Source: Chondrilla cf. caribensis
Taxonomy: Eukaryota > Porifera > Demospongiae > Chondrillida > Chondrillidae
DNA: 64,000 nucleotides
Direction: 5' to 3'
NCBI GenBank assembly: GCA_964020155.1
Contig: OZ026564.1
Location: 1,009,611-1,073,610, forward strand
The translations under genes and the position numbers were made by a program. Within the stretch, counting starts at the first letter, position 1; the number at the start of each line of letters is the position of its first letter. Shown here piece after piece: positions 12,449-22,130 of the stretch. Below the pieces are notes generated by a model. The model made no database searches, had not been told where the DNA came from, and saw only the letters and a program-made list of their open reading frames with translations.

Positions 12449-12618
12449 TTACACATGTGTCTTCCTCTCTGGATACACAAATACATTGCAACTGTACTCA
12501 CCTGGTGCTATTGTCAAACTGGGGTTAACTCTGGGAATCTTAAGAACATCTCTCTTCGAGTAAATATCTGTTACAAGACAAATATTCATTGAATAGAGTA
12601 GACGTGTGTAGTACACAC

Positions 12619-12682
<64 letters not shown>

Positions 12683-15600
12683 CTGTTAAAAGCTTAGTAA
12701 AGACAGTATCAACATTTATAGACTCCTTGGCAGATGTTTCATAGAAGGAGATTGCATTACGGTTAGCAAAATCCAAAGCTTCTTGTGTTGTTACTTCTCG
12801 TGAACTTTCACGGTCACACATGTTCCCAACAAGCATGACAACAACATTGGGATCAACAAATCTCTTCACATCTGCTAGCCAATCTGGTAAATGATCAAAT
12901 GTCCTCTTATCATTGATTGAGTAGACCAGCAAAACTCCATGAGTAGTACGGATGTACCTAGTATATGTAAGTATACAAACAGTATGCATGGTAATGGAAG
13001 ATAGAACATCGATGTTAAAGAAGCAGTGCATTGCGATGGTGGAAGAACAGTGTACTGTGATGGTGAAGGAACAGTGTACTGTGATGGTGGAGGAACAGTG
13101 TACTGTGATGGTTGAGGAACAGTGTACTGTGATGGTGGAAGAACAGTGTACTGTGATGGTTGAGGAACAGTGTACTGTGATGGTGGAGGAACAGTGTACT
13201 GTGATGGTGGAGGAACAGTGTATACAGTGCAAGGTACATATAACATCCTCTATAATAGTGGACGGCTAGTAAAAATTAATGTTAACATAACATTGTACCT
13301 ACTAACCACATAAGTAAAGTCATTGTAATTGTGAGCAATTATAACAGTGTAAATAATATTATTTTGTATCATAATATTATGTATAGTCACAAATATACAT
13401 GCTTACATTGGTAGCATAGATCTATACCTCTCCTGACCAACTACAGTAAACAAGAAAACAGAAGAAGTATTTCTACTGATTTATAGCAACAAGTAATTTG
13501 AGTGAAAAAACTTGTGGGGCTGCCGCCCCTGCACTCAAATTACTTGGGCGTTTTCCTTAGGTTCAGAAGAACCTTTGCTAAAGTTTATTACATTCAGTAA
13601 AGCTTAAATGCACCATCTCCAGCCCAATTTTTAATTGTTGGTGTTTGAAATCGGCCACCTTTTTCGCACAATATAAATTACAATATAAATTCATTGTTGC
13701 CGTTATGTGTAGGAGCACATATTATATATATAATATATCACTTGTCAATGTACGTATATGAGGCTCAATATTATTACTGAATGTAAGTGATGTCAGCTAA
13801 TTTTATCATAACTTGCTGGGAGAGTCTGATTGAGGCTAATAAAATTATTTGACGTTTTAGGGGCTGCCTGCATTGCTTTCATTTCAACTTCCTGTATGTT
13901 ACGCTCGTCTGACATATATAATTTTTTTTTTTTTTTTGATACGATTGGCGGGAAAAGATGGCGGATTCGTACGTAGAGCAAGAGATTTTGGAAGATCTGC
14001 AGGGCGATTACGAACCACAATTAGCAACGGATCTTACACGTAGCCTTTTTAATACGGGTATGAGCACGGAAGATGGAAGAATTGATGGTAATTTCATGGA
14101 AACTGATTTATCGCGGGATTCTCTATCGGAGGAGGGAGATGCCGATGACGAGGACTCGGACGGATGGTGTTACGTAGTTTGTGGCTCGGCGCGGGGGAGA
14201 TTGTGCTGGGAGAAGCTAGGGGATGGGCGCAGTAAGTGTATCAGATGGGGTAATGACTGGGTCTCCCCTATAGAGTTTGAGAGAGAAGGCGGGAAGGGGA
14301 AGGCAAGAAAATGGAAGCACTCTATTAGAGTAGTAGTAGGAGACCCACTAGGAAAAGCGCTGGTCCTGAGGCAGAATTTGTTAAGGCAGGCTGTGACAAT
14401 GCCAGTGCAGAGGCAAATATCACTAAATTCCTGTGCGGTCCGGGGGGAACCTGAGGCTGACCGGGGGTTGGGCACACTGGATCCGGAGTATAGAGATGGG
14501 CCAGCAGACACTGAGCCTAGCTTACAGGAGGAGACAGCCAACCAGTCAGGGACAAGTACCAGGGTGTCCACGGAGCTATCTGAGGATGTCCTAGGTAAGG
14601 GACCTACTGGGTGTGGGACTCATGCGGATCTGTCCGACTTTGGCCTGCTGGCAAGCTCCAGACAGTACAATGGTGAAGGTGTTAGCCCTAGTGTTGCGGA
14701 ACCTGGCGTCACAGTCCTAACTGATGATAATCTGCTGAGGATGGAAAAGCGTGTAGCTGCCTTGGAAAATGAGTTAGTGATGCAACGTAAAGTAAATGAT
14801 ATGTTGGAATTTAGATTGAAGCAACTAGAAAAGGCCCTCAAAGGTAGGGTAGAGGTAGGTAGCACTGGTGAAGGGGAGGTACCTAGATCAAAGGCCGGCC
14901 CAATATCGCCCCAGCTCTCCAAGTGTATGAACGTTCCATCGGGTCATAAGTCATCCGTGCGTGCAGCTGAAGTTGAAAGTACAGAGGTTCGAAAAGGGAG
15001 AGGTAAGTTACATGGTAAGTTACAGAATGTTCAGGCTGTTCTGCACAGTACGGATGATTTGCAGACTTCGGTGAGCACTAATGGCAGTCACAGTAAGGGT
15101 ACCAGTGAGGAATCTGAAAGAGGAAGCAATGAGCAGACTCAGAAGAAGCCGGAAAGAAGTAAGGAAGTGGAAACTAGGAAAGCCGAACGCAGAAGCCATG
15201 ATGCAGGGAGGAATGGATATAACCCAGGGAGCCACTACATTAAGAGACGGAAGGTATGGGGGACAAGAAGGTCTGTAACAGTAGAGTCTGTGACGAGAGA
15301 GATAGAAAAAATAGTAGGGTCAAAGGGTGAGATAAATGTGAGGAGAGTGGAATTTAACAATGAGAAGGGAGTTAAGTGGTGGTTCTGGGTAGAGGGTGAA
15401 GAGAGAATCCTTCAGGAACTGGCCTTAAAATGTGACTGGGAACATTGGGAGCTGCAATCGATGCCTTTTTTAGGAAATGCCAGAGTCAGAGTGATACCGA
15501 AGAGGGGAAAAAGCCCCATGGGGAGGGGGGTGAAGACCTAATGGATATAGGGGAAGCTAGGCATGGGGAGTTGGTAGGTAATACAAGGATGATTAATGGA

Positions 15601-18600
15601 GGCAGTAGTGACTATAGTAAGAAAATAGGTCAGAATATCATGATTAATAGGCTTGATAGTGTAGGCTCTAGAGCCAAATATTGTAAAAGGAGAAAAAAAT
15701 GTTACAGTAGATATTAGAAATAAGGATTACATTGATGTTATATGTTGGAATGTGGAAGGGTGGTCAAATACTAGGAATAAGGGCGACAATAAGGTCCGTG
15801 GGGTAATTGAGGATGATTATAGACAGGCGGTGGTAGATTACTATAACCCTGACCTGCTAGTATTGACAGAGACATAGCTAGGACTAGGAGAAAGTGCTTT
15901 CCTACCGGGATATACATGGATTGGCAGGAACAGAACATCGTTAGATGATAGGGCCGTAAGGGGTTCGGGGGGAGTTGGAGTATTTGTAAGAGAGAGTCTG
16001 GTTGAGCAAGGTTTCGAAATGGTGGTGATAGATGATTCGATTGAAGATGTTTTGTGGGTGGAGCTTAAGAAAAAGGATGATCAACTCATAGGAGAGGGTT
16101 TGATTTTATGTATCTGCTACATTCCTCCAGAACTATCAGGTCGGAATGTTAATGTAGAGGAAATTTACGAAAGAATAGGGGAACAAATTTTGAACTATAA
16201 GGAAATGGGAAGGATTATTTTGTGTGGGGATTTCAATGGGAGATGTGGTAGCTCTCAAGAAAGTGTGGTTGCAGATTTTGGGGTAGAGATTGTGCAGGAA
16301 CGAAAGGTTGTTGATTTGGTTAAGAATTACAGTGGGCAGTTATTAATGGAATTAATGCAGGATCATAATTTGTGTATGTTGAATGGGAGAGGAAATGACA
16401 ACTCCAACAATTTTACATGTATTTCAGGGAGAGGAAAATCTGTAGTAAATTATTGCATTACACAGATAGATAACATGAATGATTTGAAGAATTTCGAGGT
16501 AGTAACAATGAATGATTTCTGTGAAATTAGCAATAGAGATATCCTAACTAGGAAGCCTGATCATTCACTTCTAAGATGGGCCATCGTAGTTTCAGATAGT
16601 GTTAGAGATAGGAATGAGTCTTTGGATGATGAAAACACTATGAACAAGATAATCTGGACCTATCCAAACAATAATGAGGAAGAATACTTGGAACAACTGC
16701 AACCTAAACTGAAGAATTTGGAAAATAAGTTAGGAAATAGCATGGGTGCTATTAACATTGATGAAATGTATGAGGAGTTTTGTGGGTCTGTTTTTGAGTG
16801 CTTGGAACGCAAGCCAATTAAGCCAATTAGCAAGAGAAGGTTGAGGAAGAGTAAACCTTGGTTTAATAGAGATTTGTGGAGGTTGAGGAAAGAATTCCAT
16901 GGTGCAGAAAGAAAATGGCTAAAAGGGAAAATTGAAAGGAGAAAGTATATACAAAGTAGAAATGAATATAAGAGGGAGGTTGAAAAGGCTAAGCATGCTT
17001 TCGAGAAGGATCTATGTGCTGAACTAGATGAATTGGAGGGGAGAAATCCTAGTAAATGGTGGAAGAAGGTCAAGGGGCTTATGGGTAATGATAAATATAA
17101 GGTGGATTTTAATAAGGTAGTAGATTGCAGGGGCAACTTAATTGAAGGGAAGGACAAGGTTTTTGATATTTGGACGAGTCATTTCAATGAGCTGCTGAAT
17201 AATCAAGATGATCAAAATAATAATACAAGAGATACAGATTCTGAATTAGATGTAACAGGTGGTAGTAGGGGAAAATTTGATGAGTTAGATAGGCCACTAG
17301 ATAAAGAGGAGGTAGAGAAAGCTATTAGAGATGTGCGTCTGAATGCGGCTCCAGGGCAAGATATGATTATAGGAAAATGGGTAAAAAATGGGGTAGTAAC
17401 AGATTTCACCTTCAAGTTTTGTGAGAAGTGTTTAGAGTTAGGTCAGATTCCCAATGCCTGGAGAAATGGTTATATTGTGCCAATTCCTAAAGGGACTTCA
17501 AAAGGTGTGCCAGACCCTAGAAAATTTAGAGGCATTAGTGTACTTTCGGTTGTATATAAGATATTCTGTACAGTTGTGAAAAATAGGCTCATTGAGGTAG
17601 CAGAATCAAATGGGTTATTATGTGAGGAACAGAATGGTTTTAGAAAGGGTAGGGGGTGTGTAGATAATATTTTGATGTTATCGTTGCTGGGATCAAAGTA
17701 CTCGAAAGTAGGGGATGGTCTAAGGTGTGGCTTTATTGATTTACAGAAGGCATATGATTCAGTCAACAGAGACAAATTATGCATGGGATAAGTTGGGGAA
17801 AATGGGAATCAAAGGCAAATTGTTAGAATGTATGCAATCGATTTATGAAGACGTGAAATGTACTGTGAAGCTTGGGGAGGAATGTGGGAAGTCTTTTTGT
17901 GTACAATCTGGCCTACGCCAAGGATGCGTACTATCTCCCTTGTTGTTTAGTTTGTATATAAATGAATTACCACAACTTTTAAAGGATAATGGGCTTGGAG
18001 TTAAAGTGGATGAAGTTACAAAAGTACCAGGGCTATTATATGCAGATGATCTTGCAATTTTTGCTGATAGTGATGATAATTTGAATAAAGCTTTTGATGT
18101 GGTTAATGAGTGGTGTAAGGTTTGTGATCTGAAAGTGAATGTTGAGAAATGTAATGTAATACATTTTAGAAGGAAAAAGACAGAACAAACCAGATGTGTC
18201 TTCAAAATTGGAGAACAAATAATTCAGACAACACAATCTTACAAATATCTTGGGGTAGTATTGAATGAATTCTTAGAAGACAAAGCAATGATTAGTGAGG
18301 CATTGAATAAGGGAAGGAAGGCTTTATACGAGGTAATAAGAATGAAAAGACAAATAGGACAGATAGGATGGAGGTCATTTTCCAAATTATTCATGAGTCT
18401 AGTTCTACCAAGTATGATGTATGGTTGTGAAGTGTGGGGGTTAATGGGAAAGCATGGTAAACAATTAGAAAGAGTACAATTGACAGCGATTCGAAATTTC
18501 TTGGGAGTACATTCAAAATTTCCAATCACAGCTTTAGAACTAGAAGCAGGATGGTTGCCAATTAGGTGGGAAATTCAGTTACGGGCCTTCAGATTGTGGA

Positions 18601-19299
18601 TGAAGATTGAAAGAATGGGAGATAACAGACTGATAAAGAAAATAGTTAGATCGACTTGGGAAGATAGTGATTGGGGAATAGGGATTAGGAAATTTGCATT
18701 ATGGTTTGGGGTAGAAGAGCATGAGATAAGAGCAAAGTTATTCGAGGGATTGAATAATTATCAAGTTGATTCAATAGTAAGATCTAGTATTTGGAGAGCT
18801 GTTAGAGGTGAATGGGGTGAAGCAGTTAAAAACAAAAGTAAATTAGAATGGTGGAGGAGGGAGTTGACAGAGAGCGGAGATAGACTTGGGGAAGGCAGGG
18901 GAGGGATTGTATACATAGAGGATAGATCCTGTAGGAGATTAGGGGCTGAATTAAGGGCAGGGTGTTGTAAATTGGAAGTGGAGATGGGTAGATGGAGAGG
19001 AAATAAGAGGGATGATAGAATTTGCAAATTATGTGGAGAGGGAATTGAAGACGAAAAGCACTTTTTAACAATTTGCGCAAAGCTTGATTTGCATAGGGTT
19101 TGGATGAGAGAGGAAGAGAATCTTGAAAACTTGAATGAGGATGAAAAGAGTGACATGATTTTGAAGAGTTTGGAAATGCCCAAGATTGCCAGATTTGTTC
19201 TAAATATGTGGAAATCTAGAAAGGAGCTATTAAAATTTAGTAAATAGGTACTAAATAACTTTTGGAATTTTTTATTTAGTGCTATTTTGGGCAACTGTC

Positions 19300-19335
<36 letters not shown>

Positions 19336-20569
19336 TATATAATACATGTTCCTATGCATAACAATGAATTTATATTGAACGAAGAACGATGGTCGATTTC
19401 GAATGCTGACAATTAGAAATTGGTCTAGAATTTATGCGCAGATGTTCTGCCGAATGTAATAACTTCATCAAAGGTCTTCTGCACCTAAGAAAGATGCCCA
19501 AGTAATTCAAGTGTGGGGGCGGCAGCCCCACGAGTGTTTAAATTAAAATTGTGGTTATAAGCATTTTTAACAATTTAGAACTAATACATTATGTAGTAGG
19601 GTAACAACGAGAAAATCAAGGGCAGTCAATTCTTTCAAACCTGGACCAAAGATGTAGTTTGGCTAAAGCTCTATCTACAGCACAGGTACAATCGATCCGA
19701 CATGAGTGAAGTGGGAGATTTGGTTTAAATATGTTTTGATTGGATTGTCCAAACATTGATTAATTGTTTCGGACATGTCATCTAATTGTCCATATTGCAA
19801 AGATGTACAAAGGTAAAACTTCATAGGAAGTACAATTTGATATCTTATGATGACTTAATCATGCTCTTTATCTCAAGTCAATAGCTTCCGTATTTTATGA
19901 TCACATCCTAGTGTGATGTTTAATTATCAATTGTTTTAAAATAATTATAGATTTTACAGCAAGCAGAATATGAAACATTGAAGAATTAATGCATGCACAC
20001 ATGCACTTCATCACTCCAATGTGTGCGAGACTCCATGTTATGCAATTACCTGTGTCCCATATTTGAACTTTTATCACCTCACCGCCAATATACACATTTC
20101 GGAAGTCCACAACTATAGTCCTGCTGACGTCAAACCTGAACCTGTTATGAACAAAACATCTCAATAGAGAAGTTTTTTCAGCTTCAGTATCACCAATGAG
20201 GACGACTGCAGATAAACAATCATAATTATAATGAATTTCTTCAAAACAAGTGCAACTATTAAAGATCAAGAGGTTCAGCGTGTACCAATGATGTCCCAAG
20301 GGGGAATAAGGGTAGTCTCAAATCTAGGAGAAGACGGAGAGTCTGACGTACCCCAAGGGGAAGGTGGAGAGGACCTCAAGAATCCCATAAGGGAGGGGAT
20401 CCATAGTGTCCCAAGTTATTATGGAGAGGGGTAGTAAATGTTCAAAGCTTGAAGAGGGAGTCTCAGGAAATATGCGGAAATCTTCGCAACATCACGATTA
20501 TTTACCTTTAAAGAAGTCGCCAGGGTTTCTTAGATCTACTGGATCAGTAATCGCGACCTTTTCTGCCAT
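12449..20569 (-). CDS. R3: degenerate Rab-like GTPase with a LINE in intron 2
   Basis: Exons (minus): 20506-20569, 20050-20205, 13407-13440, 12683-12957 and a last block 12449-12567. Phases match, giving about 215 residues if the last exon is not spliced further. The usual P-loop is altered to GDTEAEKT (second glycine lost, lysine kept), and the G4 motif reads NMCD instead of NKxD. ETSAK remains. Such changes normally abolish or weaken GTP binding, so this is a pseudo-GTPase or a dying gene. Intron 2 is about 6.6 kb because it holds the LINE composite (13491-19545), inserted opposite to the gene. The last exon has a possible donor at 12501; read-through and spliced forms give different tails, and no prenylation cysteines are evident. 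Confidence 0.7.
12613..12680. repeat. (CA)n microsatellite in R3 intron 4
   Basis: CA tract between exons 4 and 5 of R3, beginning at the exon 4 donor (GTATGTGTG on the minus strand). Counterpart at 57151-57216. Confidence 0.95.
13035..13226. repeat. 24-bp minisatellite in R3 intron 3, eight units
   Basis: Eight 24-bp units start every 24 bases from 13035 to 13203. The unit is the same as in R1 and R4, with small variants (GGTTGAGG, GGTGAAGG, GGTGGAAG). The right copy has the same eight units in the same order. Confidence 0.9.
13491..13740 (-). repeat. Repeat B, inverted copy left of the LINE
   Basis: The reverse complement matches 19330-19545 along most of its length: TATATAATA start, TCCTA-CATAAC, CAATGAATTTATATTG, then a CCAAGTAATT and GGGGCGGCAGCCCC end. 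Its outer end is itself a fold-back: 13491-13504 is the perfect reverse complement of 13532-13545, around a GC-rich core. Confidence 0.75.
13958..15541 (+). CDS. LINE ORF1 protein
   Basis: An intact 527-residue frame from an ATG just after a T-rich stretch. The N-terminus is acidic, and a heptad-like coiled-coil segment lies near residues 265-295 (R-V-A-A-L-E-N-E-L to L-K-Q-L-E-K-A-L). The C-terminal third is basic and tryptophan-rich. No CCHC knuckle was found. In LINEs, ORF1 proteins trimerise through a coiled coil and bind element RNA as a chaperone; that role is inferred from position and composition. The right copy encodes the same length at 58493-60076. Intactness of ORF1 contrasts with the broken ORF2. 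Confidence 0.75.
   Translation: MADSYVEQEILEDLQGDYEPQLATDLTRSLFNTGMSTEDGRIDGNFMETDLSRDSLSEEGDADDEDSDGWCYVVCGSARGRLCWEKLGDGRSKCIRWGNDWVSPIEFEREGGKGKARKWKHSIRVVVGDPLGKALVLRQNLLRQAVTMPVQRQISLNSCAVRGEPEADRGLGTLDPEYRDGPADTEPSLQEETANQSGTSTRVSTELSEDVLGKGPTGCGTHADLSDFGLLASSRQYNGEGVSPSVAEPGVTVLTDDNLLRMEKRVAALENELVMQRKVNDMLEFRLKQLEKALKGRVEVGSTGEGEVPRSKAGPISPQLSKCMNVPSGHKSSVRAAEVESTEVRKGRGKLHGKLQNVQAVLHSTDDLQTSVSTNGSHSKGTSEESERGSNEQTQKKPERSKEVETRKAERRSHDAGRNGYNPGSHYIKRRKVWGTRRSVTVESVTREIEKIVGSKGEINVRRVEFNNEKGVKWWFWVEGEERILQELALKCDWEHWELQSMPFLGNARVRVIPKRGKSPMGRGVKT
15665..19247 (+). pseudogene. LINE ORF2, endonuclease-reverse transcriptase, broken
   Basis: The frame opens after a TAG at 15662-15664 without an ATG. 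The APE-type endonuclease shows I-C-W-N-V-E-G-W at its start, L-T-E-T, C-G-D-F-N and P-D-H-S-L-L. The reverse transcriptase shows D-L-Q-K-A-Y-D-S, L-R-Q-G-C-V-L-S-P and the catalytic Y-A-D-D. A C-terminal C-x2-C-x8-H-x4-C knuckle lies near 19030-19080. Lesions: an in-frame TAG at 15875-15877, where a tryptophan is expected, and a 4-bp insertion near 17780 that shifts the frame between the palm motifs. Both are shared with the right copy. The element is not self-mobile as read. Confidence 0.88.
19302..19335 (+). repeat. (TAA)n tail of the LINE
   Basis: A TAA/AAT trinucleotide run directly after the LINE 3' end. The right copy has about 20 extra bases before its run (CTACAATGCACTTTAATAAC near 63834), so the left copy has a small deletion at this junction. 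Confidence 0.85.
19330..19545 (+). repeat. Repeat B, forward copy right of the LINE
   Basis: Inverted partner of 13491-13740, ending with the GC-rich GGGGCGGCAGCCCC palindrome. A shorter relative is at about 25210-25300, directly after a repeat A copy with no LINE between them. Confidence 0.75.
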
Positions 20570-21357
20570 GGATGTCTCGATAACCACCGATCGTTAGTAC
20601 TTTTCATGCAAAGAGAACCTTCTTAGGCCAGCCCTAGTCTCGCATAGCCAGATCGCGACCCTTTCCGGCGGCCATTTTTATCAGGATGATACATGCCCAC
20701 GTATGCCCCATATCCCATAAATGAAACTCCGAACATACGTATTATTATAATTGTAACATTGTGCATTCAAAACCATTAAGTATGTGATGATGTATGTCAT
20801 TGTATGTATTTGATGTGTGTCATTAAAATTGCTTTGTTTGCTGTACACATCACATGGTTAATGTGTATTAGTGTGTGCATTTGTGTCACTGTGTTATAAT
20901 TTGTGCATGTATGTACAGGTACGTATTATGTATGGTAAGCTATGTGTGAATGTTGGCATGTACAGTACATGTGTGTATGAATGTACATGTGGTATCTTAC
21001 ACCTTGCTGTTTGTTTATAATAATTGATCATTAATTATTATTGAATGATTGATATTACCAAAAATAGTACACATGTCTGCATGTACATGTATATATAACA
21101 TTGTATATCGCTCCCGTATACCCTCTAGGTCTCCAGATATATCTTTCAACAGCTAGAGTACGTGAACGATAATAATATAATAATAACAATATTATTATTC
21201 CAAACTAATTTTACACAGATATGTAGATTGCATGAAAAAAAACACAATTAATACCATAATTAATGTGTTTATGTGTCATAAGTGATACAAAACATTATAT
21301 TTACAGTTCTGCTCATGCATGGTCAAACTATTGACCTTTCAGTGCAGACACATCCTG
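20570..21357. other. Spacer between R3 start and D3 stop
   Basis: No gene seen. It holds the R3 upstream region, TG-rich sequence, and from about 21105 the D-gene 3' flank shared with 8030-8295. Part of the upstream sequence (about 20600-20900) recurs upstream of R4, R5 and R6, marking a conserved R-gene promoter region. Confidence 0.5.
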
Positions 21358-22043
21358 TCAAGTGTTTGGAGGAGGGGACGAGCCCAGCATCAAACTTCTT
21401 TCTATATCTTCTGCTGCACCGATCTCCCTGGACTTTCTAACTGCATCCAGTACAGTCCTCCATGTTCTCGGTCTGTCTCCTGTGAGTGGGTTGCTGTCTT
21501 CCTTCAACCACTTGGAGCACAGGGACCTGAATGCACTCTCACAATTGCCCAGTTCCTCCCTGTGAATAGCATCTGTAAGACTATGCTCAACATGGAGATG
21601 ATCTGCGAACTCCTTCCACTTGTGGAAAACATGTTTTCCCACTTGAACAATCAGTTCACTGACTGTTGGCTTTGTATCTAGCACTCCTAACAAAATCCAG
21701 TAAAGAATAAACAGATTAGAAGAATTAAGACATGCATGATAAACAGGTAAGCACACACACACATATGCATGTACACCCATCCACGTGCACACACACACAC
21801 CACACAAACTACACACACAGTGTAGTGTACCTGTGACCGGACTTTGCTTTGAATGTTCTGTACTTTCAACATTGCCACCAGTAAGAGGTCTCTCAGTTGG
21901 GGGTGGAGGAGAAACAGGATTTCTGACACCCAACAGTTCTGAAGAAATGATGGAAAATGTACACTGAATTACAAATTCGTATGTAGACCTATGTTAACAT
22001 TCCCAATGAAACAACACACATACACACACATATAAACACACAA

Positions 22044-22130
<87 letters not shown>

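Larger units (their letters stand above)
1..19443. repeat. Left copy of a large near-identical duplication
   Basis: Positions 1-19443 recur at 44525-64000 in the same orientation, with an offset drifting from 44524 to 44557 as microsatellite lengths change. The unit holds D2, a small plus-strand ORF, R1, a death-exon relic, R2, D1, the 3' part of R3 and the LINE composite. Differences noticed outside CA tracts are few single bases and short indels, for example near 369, 1900, 4383, 5000, 8788, 16905 and 19078, plus a dense patch at 12365-12510. Both window edges lie inside the repeat, so its true ends are not visible. Confidence 0.95.
13491..19545 (+). mobile_element. LINE composite flanked by inverted repeats, in R3 intron 2
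   Basis: The order is repeat B reversed (13491-13740), spacer, repeat A (about 13858-13916), LINE ORF1, LINE ORF2, (TAA)n tail, then repeat B forward (about 19330-19545). Flanking sequence resumes R3 intron 2, recognisable by comparison with R4 intron 2 (27600-27950), so the whole block is an insertion. ORF1, an APE endonuclease/reverse transcriptase ORF2 and a TAA-repeat 3' end define a non-LTR retrotransposon. TAA tails are known from I-type elements, but I do not assign a clade. Confidence 0.85.

Noticed and set aside
15690..15700. A-AAA-AAA heptamer between LINE ORF1 and ORF2 as a programmed frameshift site
   Set aside because: A -1 slip here runs into a stop almost at once. ORF2 lies in the +1 frame relative to the short frame covering the heptamer, so the site does not give the needed product.
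16660..17157. Minus-strand open frames inside LINE ORF2 (also 18761-19294 and right-copy equivalents)
   Set aside because: They are shadows of the endonuclease/reverse transcriptase frame on the plus strand and lack any domain.
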